A DNA stretch of 64,000 nucleotides from Lutimonas saemankumensis (GTDB taxonomy: Bacteria; Bacteroidota; Bacteroidia; Flavobacteriales; Flavobacteriaceae), in assembly GCF_020171465.1 (NCBI RefSeq), contig NZ_JAIUZR010000005.1, positions 186,001 through 250,000 of the forward strand. Direction: 5' to 3'. Positions within the stretch are counted from its first letter, which is position 1, and each line of letters opens with the position of its first letter. Shown piece by piece: positions 51,191 through 59,358 of this stretch. Under the pieces are notes generated by a model. It did not search any database. It saw only the letters and a list, made by a program, of their open reading frames with translations, and had not been told where the DNA came from. The position numbers and the translations under genes were made by a program.

Positions 51191-51227
51191 TTCGCCGAAT
51201 AGCAGTGCTGTTTGGCGAATTTTTTTT
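51191..51227 (+). terminator. Strong hairpin terminator between MmcQ and AraC genes
   Basis: A 12-bp stem (TTCGCC plus GAATAG, paired with CTGTTT plus GGCGAA, two G-U pairs) with a 5-base loop, followed by eight T. It lies about 220 bases beyond the MmcQ gene; the 50972-51190 stretch holds no gene I can see. On the minus strand it sits 10 bases after the AraC stop but lacks a good U-tract there. Confidence 0.75.
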
Positions 51228-51236
51228 ACAGATTTT

Positions 51237-52079
51237 TCATTTGACCTTTTTCCTAAATTCGGACGGTGTCATATTTTTTATCGATTTGAATTTTCGGTTG
51301 AAATTAGTCAGATTATTAAACCCGCAGCGATAAGATATTTCAGCGATGCTCAGGTCTGACTTTTTAGCTAAAAGTTTACAGGCGTTTTCAATTCTGATGT
51401 CGAGAAGGAAATTAATATAGGTTTTATTTGTCCGCTGTTTGAAATAGCGGCAAAAAGCGTTTGGGGTCATGTTTGCAATTTCCGCCACCTGTTCAAGTGA
51501 GATGTTTTCATCGTATTTGGATAGAGTAAATTCAAAGATATCTCTCATTCTTTTACCTTCCTCCTCGCCATAGGATTTGTTGTGAATTTCAGAGGATAAG
51601 GTTACAAGTTTTTCTTTCGAAATCAATTGAAGTATATTCATAAAATCGATGAATTTTTCAAATTTCGATTTCGAAGGGATTTTAAAAAAAAGGACTCCAA
51701 GTTGATCAGTCGCAGGTTTAATTTTTATACCAAGCGAAGCCCGATGAAAAATAGTGTTGAATCTTTTGAATTCCGGAAACTCAAAAAAATGTTGACCAAA
51801 ACTAGACTGGGTAAAAAATAAGGAGATCACATGAACCCCTTCATCGGAAGGGTCGTTATTGAAGACATGAGGAACATTTTCACCAATGATGAAAACATCA
51901 TTTTTTTTGAACTCCCCAACAAAATCCCCAATGATACAGTTCCCTTCACCCCTTACCACATAACTAATCTGTATCTCCCTGTGCTGATGCAGTTTGTTAT
52001 AGAGCATATCTACTTTGTCATTCTGAACAATCAGGGTAGAATGTTCAGGTTTAGGAATCTTAAAAGGAAATACTTTCAT
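51237..52079 (-). CDS. AraC-family transcriptional regulator
   Basis: A 280-residue regulator: an N-terminal cupin-like sensor (residues ~15-130, with the HREIQISYVVRGEG and IGENVPHVF motifs) and a C-terminal pair of helix-turn-helix motifs (LEQVAEIANMTPNAFCRYFKQR and ISYRCGFNNLTNFNRKFKSIKNMTPSEFRK). It diverges from the hydroxyproline operon by 134 bases, so it is probably its activator, sensing hydroxyproline or a pathway intermediate. A TATTTTTG -7 candidate lies 23-30 bases upstream of the start and overlaps a direct repeat, which could allow autorepression. Confidence 0.9.
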   Translation of the reverse strand: MKVFPFKIPKPEHSTLIVQNDKVDMLYNKLHQHREIQISYVVRGEGNCIIGDFVGEFKKNDVFIIGENVPHVFNNDPSDEGVHVISLFFTQSSFGQHFFEFPEFKRFNTIFHRASLGIKIKPATDQLGVLFFKIPSKSKFEKFIDFMNILQLISKEKLVTLSSEIHNKSYGEEEGKRMRDIFEFTLSKYDENISLEQVAEIANMTPNAFCRYFKQRTNKTYINFLLDIRIENACKLLAKKSDLSIAEISYRCGFNNLTNFNRKFKSIKNMTPSEFRKKVK

Positions 52080-52101
52080 TCTATTTTAGGCATATATTAT
52101 T

Positions 52102-52109
52102 CAAAAATA
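52102..52109 (-). promoter_or_regulatory. Candidate -7 element of the araC-type gene
   Basis: On the minus strand it reads TATTTTTG (TAnnTTTG match). It overlaps the left copy of the direct repeat at 52104-52112. Confidence 0.4.
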
Positions 52110-52147
52110 GAGAATAATAATAAAATAGAGGTAATATAGTACTATAT
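52104..52147. promoter_or_regulatory. Candidate operator cluster for the AraC regulator
   Basis: Direct repeats AAAATAGAG (52104-52112 and 52122-52130, 18 bases start to start), then a 14-base perfect palindrome ATATAGTACTATAT (52134-52147). AraC proteins commonly bind such direct repeats. The palindrome centre is about 60 bases before the likely operon start near 52201. Confidence 0.45.
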
Positions 52148-52186
52148 CTTGTTAATTTAAATGAAAAAACGAAACACTTCTTCCTA

Positions 52187-52194
52187 TAATTTTG
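52187..52194 (+). promoter_or_regulatory. -7 element of the hydroxyproline operon
   Basis: TAATTTTG matches TAnnTTTG; the ATG is at 52214. No -33 TTG at the right distance is present, which fits a promoter needing an activator. Confidence 0.5.
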
Positions 52195-52213
52195 CATAAA
52201 AACAATTTCAATT

Positions 52214-53131
52214 ATGACTATACAATGGAAAGGGGTTATGCCTGCTGTAACCACGAAATTTACGGATCAGGATGAACTGGATCTGGATAATTTTAAAATA
52301 AATATCCAGGCTCAACTCGACGCAGGAGTTCATGGAATCATTCTTGGCGGAACTTTGGGAGAAGCAAGCACACTGAGCGAACTTGAAAAAAGGACTCTGG
52401 TAAGAGAAACAGTAGCATTTGTAAAAGGAAGTGTTCCGGTTATCATCAACATTGCAGAGCAGTCCACCAAGGCTGCCATTGAACTGGCAAGAATGGCTGA
52501 AGAGGACGGAGCTAGTGGATTGATGATGTTACCTCCAATGCGTTACAAAGCAGATGACAGAGAAACAGTAACCTATTTTAAAAAGGTTGCCCAGAGTACT
52601 ACCTTGCCGATTATGATTTACAATAATCCAGTTGATTACGGGATCGAGGTAACCTTGGACATGTTTGAGGAACTTTTAAAAGACTGTCCTAATATTCAGG
52701 CTGTTAAGGAATCAACAAGAGATATTTCGAATATCAGCAGAATCAGAAACCGGTTTGGAGACAGGCTGGCCATTTTATGTGGGGTTGATACCTTGGCTTT
52801 GGAAAGCCTTTTGATTGGGGCTGATGGCTGGGTTGCCGGTCTGGTTTGTGCGTTTCCGGCTGAAACGGTTGCGATTTATGAATTGGCCAGATCGGGTAGA
52901 ACTGAAGAAGCCATAGCCATATACAGATGGTTTTTACCGTTGTTGGAATTGGATATAAACACTAAATTAGTACAGAATATCAAACTGGCGGAAGTAGCTA
53001 CCCGAATAGGTACAGAGAATGTCAGGGAGCCAAGATTGCCACTGGCAGGAGAGGAAAGAAAAAAAGTTCTGGGAATAATTGATGAGGCGATCAAAAACAG
53101 GCCCTTACTACCGGATTATAAGAATCTGTAA
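52214..53131 (+). CDS. DHDPS-family deaminase, 4-hydroxy-pyrroline-2-carboxylate type
   Basis: A 305-residue enzyme of the dihydrodipicolinate synthase superfamily. The Schiff-base lysine is Lys165 (IQAVKESTRD) and the catalytic Tyr is Tyr136 (IMIYNNPVDYG); GGTLGEASTLSELEK is the typical N-terminal signature. In the hydroxyproline route this family deaminates and dehydrates delta-1-pyrroline-4-hydroxy-2-carboxylate to 2-oxoglutarate semialdehyde. This role is assigned from its neighbours (KGSA dehydrogenase, epimerase, D-amino-acid dehydrogenase), not from unique residues, since the superfamily also contains aldolases. It is the first gene of the operon. Confidence 0.88.
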   Translation: MTIQWKGVMPAVTTKFTDQDELDLDNFKINIQAQLDAGVHGIILGGTLGEASTLSELEKRTLVRETVAFVKGSVPVIINIAEQSTKAAIELARMAEEDGASGLMMLPPMRYKADDRETVTYFKKVAQSTTLPIMIYNNPVDYGIEVTLDMFEELLKDCPNIQAVKESTRDISNISRIRNRFGDRLAILCGVDTLALESLLIGADGWVAGLVCAFPAETVAIYELARSGRTEEAIAIYRWFLPLLELDINTKLVQNIKLAEVATRIGTENVREPRLPLAGEERKKVLGIIDEAIKNRPLLPDYKNL

Positions 53132-53162
53132 CAAATTGAATAAATTAAAAAATAAAAACTTA

Positions 53163-54746
53163 ATGATAACAGGGAAAAATCACATTGGCTGGCAGTTATA
53201 TGATAAAGGCGATAAGTTGTTCAAAACCTTCAATCCTGTCAGCAACCAGGAAAATAAACATGATTTTTATGAAGCCTCTGGTGAGGAAATTAATAGAGCA
53301 GTGGACCTGGCCTGGGATGCCTTCAGCAGTTATCAGTTGGTATCCGGTTCATCCAAGAGCGAGTTTCTAAATGCCATAGCAGATGAAATTGAATCCCTTG
53401 GTGATGAATTGATTGAAACCTATTGTTCAGAATCAGGACTTCCGGCTGGAAGAGCAATGGGGGAAAGAGGCAGAACGATTTTTCAATTAAGGACATTTGC
53501 CGATCTGGTTAAAAAAGGAGATTGGGTTGAAGCTCATATTGATACAGCTATTCCTGACCGAAGTCCTGTCCCAAAACCTGACCTGAGAAAGATGATGATC
53601 CCTCTTGGACCTGTTGTAGTATTTGGAGCAAGTAATTTCCCTCTGGCTTATTCAACGGCAGGAGGGGATACGGCGGCTGCCTTGGCAGCAGGCTGTCCTG
53701 TGATCGTGAAGTCACACCCTATGCATGCGGGAACAGGAGAATTAATAGCTTCTGCCATTATCAAAGCGGCTCAAAGAACGGGAATGCCAGAGGGAGTTTT
53801 TTCAAACCTGAACAGCAGCGGAATAGAGGTAGGGGTTCAGTTGGTCCGGCATCCTAAAGTAAAGGCTGTTGGGTTTACAGGAAGTATAAGAGGAGGAAGA
53901 GCCCTCTATGATCTTGCTGCCAATAGAGAGGAGCCCATACCGGTATTTGCGGAGATGGGCAGTGTTAACCCAGTGGTCTTTTTACCCAAGGCACTTGATC
54001 AAAGAGGTACAAGCCTTGCGAAAACATATGCTGGTTCTGTAACTCTGGGAACAGGTCAGTTTTGCACGAATCCGGGACTTCTTTTTGGTATAAAAGGTAG
54101 CTCACTGGACAATTTTATTTCAGAATTGGCCAAAGAGATTACAGCCATCGAACCTGGGTGTATGCTTCACCCGAATATTATAGGGGCCTATGAAAGCAAT
54201 AAGCAAAAAGCACTTACTCAGGAGGGTCTTTCATTGGTAGCTCAATACGATGATACCATTGCAGATAATGAGGCGCGCCAGGCGGTGACCACAGTGGAGG
54301 GAAAAACTTTTCTTGAAAATCCTCTCCTGCATCAGGAAGTATTCGGGCCTTTTACTATGGTTGTACAGTGTGAAAGTAAAAAGGAGCTTGAAGAGATTAT
54401 CTACAGGCTTGAAGGTCAGCTAACAGGAACATTGATCGCAGAGGGAACAGAAGCCAACGACTATGATGGCATTGTTCAGGCTCTTAAGAACAGAGTGGGC
54501 AGAATTATTTTTAACGGAGTGCCTACAGGAGTTGAGGTATGTCCGTCAATGGTACACGGTGGCCCTTATCCTGCATCCACTGACAGTCGTTTTACGGCTG
54601 TAGGCATCAACTCGATAAAAAGATGGGTCAGGCCATTCAGTTATCAGGACTGGCCTAATCATTTGTTGCCAGATGCCTTGAAAAATGAGAACCCACTCGG
54701 TATTGTAAGGCTGGTAAACAATCAACTGAGTTCAGAGCCTTTTTAA
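53163..54746 (+). CDS. 2,5-dioxovalerate (2-oxoglutarate semialdehyde) dehydrogenase
   Basis: A 527-residue NADP-type aldehyde dehydrogenase. The start MITGKNHIGWQL was taken because the long upstream extension overlaps the previous gene. The cofactor region includes GPVVVFGASNFPLAYSTAGGDTAAALAAGCPVIVKSH (~149-185) typical of KGSADH; Glu264 (FAEMGSVNP) and the catalytic Cys301 (GTGQFCTNPG) are present. The last step of the pathway gives 2-oxoglutarate for the TCA cycle. The family is distinguished by this longer length and the AEMGS/TGQFCTNPG motifs. Confidence 0.92.
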   Translation: MITGKNHIGWQLYDKGDKLFKTFNPVSNQENKHDFYEASGEEINRAVDLAWDAFSSYQLVSGSSKSEFLNAIADEIESLGDELIETYCSESGLPAGRAMGERGRTIFQLRTFADLVKKGDWVEAHIDTAIPDRSPVPKPDLRKMMIPLGPVVVFGASNFPLAYSTAGGDTAAALAAGCPVIVKSHPMHAGTGELIASAIIKAAQRTGMPEGVFSNLNSSGIEVGVQLVRHPKVKAVGFTGSIRGGRALYDLAANREEPIPVFAEMGSVNPVVFLPKALDQRGTSLAKTYAGSVTLGTGQFCTNPGLLFGIKGSSLDNFISELAKEITAIEPGCMLHPNIIGAYESNKQKALTQEGLSLVAQYDDTIADNEARQAVTTVEGKTFLENPLLHQEVFGPFTMVVQCESKKELEEIIYRLEGQLTGTLIAEGTEANDYDGIVQALKNRVGRIIFNGVPTGVEVCPSMVHGGPYPASTDSRFTAVGINSIKRWVRPFSYQDWPNHLLPDALKNENPLGIVRLVNNQLSSEPF

Positions 54747-54825
54747 ATTAAGGACTCGTATTTTGTGTTAAGTTGTTAAATGATATATGCAACAGCATGT
54801 ACCAACTTTTTGAGATATAAAAATA

Positions 54826-55836
54826 ATGGCGAAAACCATATTTAAATGTATAGATGGCCATACCTGTGGAAATCCGGTAAGATTGATCACCACTGGTATT
54901 CCTGATTTAAAGGGAAATACCATGAATGAGAAGAGGCTCCATTTTATGAAGGATTTTGACTGGATCAGGAAAGGATTAATGTACGAACCTCGTGGTCATG
55001 ACATGATGAGCGGAAGTATACTTTATCCGCCACATGATCCTGAGAACGACTTTTCAATTTTATTTGTTGAAACTTCGGGATGTCTGCCTATGTGCGGCCA
55101 CGGAACCATTGGAACCATTACCATAGGAATTGAAGAAGGATTGATCAAACCAAAGACCCCGGGACGAATTCGAATGGAATCTCCTGCCGGCCTTGTAAAC
55201 ATAAGCTATCAGGAAAATAATGGCAAAGTAGAGTGGGTAAAACTAACGAACGTAAAAAGTTACCTGGCTGCAGAAAACCTGACCGTGGACTGTCCGGAAC
55301 TGGGAGAGCTGCTATTTGACGTAGGTTATGGGGGTAATTTTTATGCAATTGTTGATCCTCAAAAGAATTATTCAGGTGTTCAGGATTTTAAAGCGTCTCA
55401 GATAATACAATATTCTCAGGTTGTAAGAAAAAGAATCAACGAGCTTTATCCTGATTATTTTGTCCATCCTGAGAATGATTCGATAAATGGGGTCAGCCAT
55501 ATGTTATGGACGGGAGATACCATCCATAAGACTTCCTCCGGTAGAAACGCTGTATTCTATGGGGATAAAGCGATTGACCGATCACCATGCGGTACGGGTA
55601 CGTCGGCAAGAATGGCTCAACTGCATGCCAAAGGATTGTTGAAGAAAGGAGAGGATTATATACACGAGAGTTATATTGGATCCACATTTACGGGTAGGAT
55701 AGAGGAAGAAACAGAGCTTAACGGAAGATCAGCCATCGTTCCAAGCATCCAGGGATGGGCGAAAGTATATGGATATAATACCATCATAATAGATGATGAG
55801 GATGATCCTTATGCCTATGGATTTCAGGTAATTTGA
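54826..55836 (+). CDS. 4-hydroxyproline 2-epimerase (proline racemase family)
   Basis: A 336-residue enzyme. Both catalytic cysteines are seen: Cys90 in LPMCGHGTIG and Cys255 in DRSPCGTGTSA. Two cysteines are the mark of epimerases, so it should convert trans-4-hydroxy-L-proline to cis-4-hydroxy-D-proline. It is distinct from the paralogue at 62398, which has Thr instead of the second Cys. The 79-base gap to the previous gene holds no clear promoter. It sits between the dehydrogenase and D-amino-acid oxidase-like genes. Confidence 0.92.
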   Translation: MAKTIFKCIDGHTCGNPVRLITTGIPDLKGNTMNEKRLHFMKDFDWIRKGLMYEPRGHDMMSGSILYPPHDPENDFSILFVETSGCLPMCGHGTIGTITIGIEEGLIKPKTPGRIRMESPAGLVNISYQENNGKVEWVKLTNVKSYLAAENLTVDCPELGELLFDVGYGGNFYAIVDPQKNYSGVQDFKASQIIQYSQVVRKRINELYPDYFVHPENDSINGVSHMLWTGDTIHKTSSGRNAVFYGDKAIDRSPCGTGTSARMAQLHAKGLLKKGEDYIHESYIGSTFTGRIEEETELNGRSAIVPSIQGWAKVYGYNTIIIDDEDDPYAYGFQVI

Positions 55837-55862
55837 TAATTGAGTAAAGATTTAAGATCGTT

Positions 55863-57107
55863 ATGAAAAAATGTGTGGTAATAGGGGGAGGGGTAATAGG
55901 TTTATGCACGGCATATTTTCTCTTTAAAGAGGGACATGAAGTAACTGTACTGGATCAATCTAATATGGATTCAGGGGCCTCATACGTCAATGCCGGATAT
56001 ATTTCACCCAGTCATATTATTCCTTTATCTGCACCTGGTGTTGTAAAAAAAGGGATTCAATGGATGTTTGATCCTTCAAGTCCTTTCTATGTAAAACCGA
56101 GATTTGATGCTGATTTTTTAAGATGGGCATGGGCTTTTAACAAAAGCTGTACAGATTCGCATGTCAAAAAAGCGATCCCGGCCATCAGGGATATCTCAGT
56201 GTTTAGCCATGAATTGTATGAATCAATCAGAAAAGATCCTGAATTTGATTTTCATTTTGAGAACAAGGGGCTTCTTATGTTGTGCAAAACTGAAAAAATG
56301 CTCGAAGAGGAAGCCAAAATAGTTAAGTTGGCTAATGATGTGAATCTGGCCGCTCAGGTAGTCAACAAGGAAGAATTGAAAAATCTTGAACCTGATGTAG
56401 ATCTCGATGTGATCGGGGCCACATACTTTCAATGTGATGCGCATTCTACTCCTTCAGAATTCATGAAGAATCTAAAAGACTACCTGATCTCAAAAGGAGT
56501 GAATATTCATAATAAGGAAGAGGTTCTTGACCTGGAACTTAAAAATAACAGGATAACTGCAGCGGTAACTTCTCGATCGAGATATGAGGCAGAAGAGTTT
56601 ATACTTGCAGCTGGTTCATGGACCTCAAAAATTGCTGAAAAGGCAGGGGTAAAAATCCTACTACAGGCAGGTAAAGGATACAGGATAGATGTGAATGAAA
56701 AAACAGGAATCAGGTTGCCGGCCATCCTGGTAGAATCGAAGGCGGCCGTTACTCCGATGAACGGATTTACAAGATTTGCAGGGACCATGGAGATCGCAAG
56801 GATTAATGATGATGTGAACCAGGTACGCGTAAAAGCAATAGCTGATGCCGCAGCTAGCTATTATAAAGGATTAGTTATTGATCAAAAAGCACTTAAGGAG
56901 GCTTCTTCCGGATTGAGGCCACTCTCTCCTGACGGACTTCCTTTTATCGGACGGGCCGGGGATTGCCGGAATCTAATACTGGCCACAGGACATGCCATGA
57001 TGGGCTGGACCATGGCAACAGGGACCGGTAAATTAATTTCGGAAATAATATCAAATCAAAAACCCTCGATAAATTTAGAACCCTATAACCCTGCCAGAAA
57101 ATTTTAA
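55863..57107 (+). CDS. FAD-dependent D-amino-acid dehydrogenase (DadA-like), D-hydroxyproline type
   Basis: A 414-residue flavoprotein of the DAO/DadA family. The N-terminal Rossmann motif is CVVIGGGVIGLCTAYFLF, followed by SGASYVNAGYISPSH and, near the C-terminus, GLRPLSPDGLPFIGRAGDCRNLILATGHAMMGWTMA. In this cluster it should oxidise cis-4-hydroxy-D-proline to delta-1-pyrroline-4-hydroxy-2-carboxylate. The electrons probably enter the quinone pool. It is the link between the epimerase (26 bases upstream) and the deaminase at 52214. Confidence 0.9.
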   Translation: MKKCVVIGGGVIGLCTAYFLFKEGHEVTVLDQSNMDSGASYVNAGYISPSHIIPLSAPGVVKKGIQWMFDPSSPFYVKPRFDADFLRWAWAFNKSCTDSHVKKAIPAIRDISVFSHELYESIRKDPEFDFHFENKGLLMLCKTEKMLEEEAKIVKLANDVNLAAQVVNKEELKNLEPDVDLDVIGATYFQCDAHSTPSEFMKNLKDYLISKGVNIHNKEEVLDLELKNNRITAAVTSRSRYEAEEFILAAGSWTSKIAEKAGVKILLQAGKGYRIDVNEKTGIRLPAILVESKAAVTPMNGFTRFAGTMEIARINDDVNQVRVKAIADAAASYYKGLVIDQKALKEASSGLRPLSPDGLPFIGRAGDCRNLILATGHAMMGWTMATGTGKLISEIISNQKPSINLEPYNPARKF

Positions 57108-57114
57108 CCTAAGT

Positions 57115-58413
57115 ATGAGATATCAAAACCTTCCATCGACAGTATTTAAAAAGAACAGGAAAGAATTTTCAAAAGAGATGCTTCCAAATTCTATTGCACT
57201 TCTCGCTTCTAATGATATTCAGGTCACAAATGCGGATGACAGCATGGGTTTTGCGCAAAACAATGATCTTTTTTACTTGTCAGGAATTGATCAGGAGGAA
57301 ACGCTCCTGTTGCTTTATCCGGATGCCTACAAGGAAGAGAACAAGGAGATATTATTCATAAAGGAAACCAACGAACACATTAAAATATGGGAGGGAGAGA
57401 AACTTTCAGCGGAGCAGGCTAAGGATATTTCGGGAATTTCCAGGGTTGAATGGGTTGATAATTTTGAAAAAATCCTTCAATTGATGGCCTTTGAAGCCGA
57501 CAATTTTTATCTAGGTCATAACGAACATATCAAAAGGGTGACCAAAGATGTTGAAACCAGACAGGACAGATTGATTAAGTGGTGTAAAAGAAAGTATCCA
57601 CTGCATGATTATTTCCGGGCTGCAAAAATTACAAGGTCTTTGAGGCAGATCAAGTCAAAAGAAGAGGTGGATATGATAAAGAAGGCAGCAGCGATTAGTA
57701 TTCAAGGGTTTAAAAGAGTGTTGCAAAAAGTCGAGCCTGGAATTAAGGAGTATGCATTGGAGGCTGAATTAAGTTATAAGCTTATAAAAGAAGGAGCTCA
57801 ACGTCATGCTTTTAAGCCAATTGTTGCCTCAGGATCAAATGCCTGTGCCCTGCATTATAATAATAATGATGACTTCTGCAAGGAAGGGGATATGATTTTG
57901 ATGGACTTTGGTGTTTGTTACGGTAATTATAATTCGGATACGACGCGTTGTTTTCCGGTAAACGGAAAGTTTTCTAAACGACAGAGGGAAGTTTATTCAG
58001 CCGTTTTAAGGTGTCTTAAAAAGGGGTCAGCATTGTTAAAGCCGGGAGTTGTTCCAAAAGATTATGAAGAGCAAATGGCTTCATTGGTGGAAACCGAATT
58101 GATAGGTCTTGGATTATTGTCTCAGGAAGATATTGATAATCAGGATCCTGATAACCCGTTGTATAAGAAATATTTTATGCATGGAACAGCACATCACATT
58201 GGACTGGACGTACATGATGTGGGCTTATATTCCAGACCTTTGGAGCGAGGGATGGTTCTTACCTGTGAGCCAGGGATATATATTGCTGAAGAAGGAATTG
58301 GCTGCCGATTGGAAAATGACTACCTGATCACCATCAACGGTAATATTAACCTCACTGAGGAAATGCCGATTGAAATTGAAGATATTGAGCGATTAATGGA
58401 AAAAGATCAATGA
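57115..58413 (+). CDS. Xaa-Pro aminopeptidase (aminopeptidase P family)
   Basis: A 432-residue M24 metallopeptidase. The N-terminal domain (~1-160) is creatinase-like; the catalytic domain has the metal ligands Asp264 (ILMDFG), Asp275 (NSDTTR), His361 (GTAHHIGLDVHD), Glu384 (CEPGIYI) and Glu399 (CRLEND). It removes an N-terminal residue before proline. There is no signal peptide, so it should be cytoplasmic and act on imported peptides. It begins 7 bases after the dehydrogenase gene, consistent with use of proline- or hydroxyproline-rich peptides. Confidence 0.92.
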   Translation: MRYQNLPSTVFKKNRKEFSKEMLPNSIALLASNDIQVTNADDSMGFAQNNDLFYLSGIDQEETLLLLYPDAYKEENKEILFIKETNEHIKIWEGEKLSAEQAKDISGISRVEWVDNFEKILQLMAFEADNFYLGHNEHIKRVTKDVETRQDRLIKWCKRKYPLHDYFRAAKITRSLRQIKSKEEVDMIKKAAAISIQGFKRVLQKVEPGIKEYALEAELSYKLIKEGAQRHAFKPIVASGSNACALHYNNNDDFCKEGDMILMDFGVCYGNYNSDTTRCFPVNGKFSKRQREVYSAVLRCLKKGSALLKPGVVPKDYEEQMASLVETELIGLGLLSQEDIDNQDPDNPLYKKYFMHGTAHHIGLDVHDVGLYSRPLERGMVLTCEPGIYIAEEGIGCRLENDYLITINGNINLTEEMPIEIEDIERLMEKDQ

Positions 58414-58889
58414 TTTCTGGCATCTAGCCTCATGGTTATTAGATGTTTTTCAAATCCTGCTTTTTCATAGGCTTTTATGGCCTGGGGATTCTTATCGTAC
58501 ACATCCAGCCGGATTTCATAGACACCTTTTGCTTTACACCATAGTATCAAGCTATCAACAATTTGCTTATTGACTCCTTTGCCACGGTGCAATTCTTTGA
58601 CAAACATAAATCCTAGATAACCCTGGAACCTGTGCTTTAAATAATGTCTGTCTTCTATAATTTTTGCATAACCCGAAGCTATTATTTCACCTTGGAATTC
58701 AGCCACAATTACTTCAATCTCCTCAGACTTTATAAAAGATTCTATGCTGTAATAAGAGATATTTCCTTCCCTTATCGTTTTATCCATGGGCCTTTCCGTT
58801 TGGATCAGTTCCTGTTCAAATTTGAGAAGGCTTGGCAGGTCCTCCAGAGTTGCTTTTCTTGTGATATAATTGGATTCGTTTAATTTCAT
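58407..58889 (-). CDS. GNAT-family N-acetyltransferase
   Basis: A 160-residue GNAT protein: the acetyl-CoA loop is HRGKGVNKQIVDSL near residue 111, the core strand VIVAEFQGEIIASGYAKI, and the final YDKNPQAIKAYEKAGFEKH is the typical end. Substrate unknown. Its 3' end overlaps the aminopeptidase gene by 7 bases on the opposite strand. It is the last gene of the leftward operon. Confidence 0.9.
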   Translation of the reverse strand: MKLNESNYITRKATLEDLPSLLKFEQELIQTERPMDKTIREGNISYYSIESFIKSEEIEVIVAEFQGEIIASGYAKIIEDRHYLKHRFQGYLGFMFVKELHRGKGVNKQIVDSLILWCKAKGVYEIRLDVYDKNPQAIKAYEKAGFEKHLITMRLDARNH

Positions 58890-58919
58890 TTTGCACTCAG
58901 GATATTTATCACGATCCGT

Positions 58920-59348
58920 TTAGCAGGAAGTATCTGAAATGATCTTCCATTCTCCTTTGATTTTTTTAAAAATGATCATAAAGATCCCATCGGCATTTCC
59001 AACAGATCGTTCGAGATGGTATTCACCCATAACATAATAAGCATCTCTTGAAATTTTTGAAATGTCATTGATCACAAATTTTAAAGTTCCCGAATATTCC
59101 TTGGAAGGATAGGCTTTTTTATACCTTGCCAGGGTATTGTTCCAGCCATAAGTTACCCCGTTACTTCCGTAAAATTTCAACTCTTCGGATTTCCAGTAAC
59201 CCTGCATGAAGCCCTCAAGGTCATAATTGTTCCAAGCTTCCTGTTGATCAGCCATTACTTTTCTGATCTCAGTTTTATCGTCTTTAGTTTCAATTTCGGA
59301 AAAGGAACTTAGGAGTACTACTGTCAATAAAAGAACTATTTTTTTCAT
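58920..59348 (-). CDS. Exported SnoaL/NTF2-like protein
   Basis: A 142-residue protein: signal peptide (KKIVLLLTVVLLSSFS), then a cone-shaped NTF2-like domain with MADQQEAWNNYDLEGFMQGYWKSEELKFYGSNG and late VGNADGIFMIIFKKIKGEWKIISD, as in DUF4440 / SnoaL-like families. The family includes enzymes and binding proteins; the function is not determined here. It lies 10 bases after the fusion gene. Confidence 0.85.
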   Translation of the reverse strand: MKKIVLLLTVVLLSSFSEIETKDDKTEIRKVMADQQEAWNNYDLEGFMQGYWKSEELKFYGSNGVTYGWNNTLARYKKAYPSKEYSGTLKFVINDISKISRDAYYVMGEYHLERSVGNADGIFMIIFKKIKGEWKIISDTSC

Positions 59349-59358
59349 AAATAAAATT

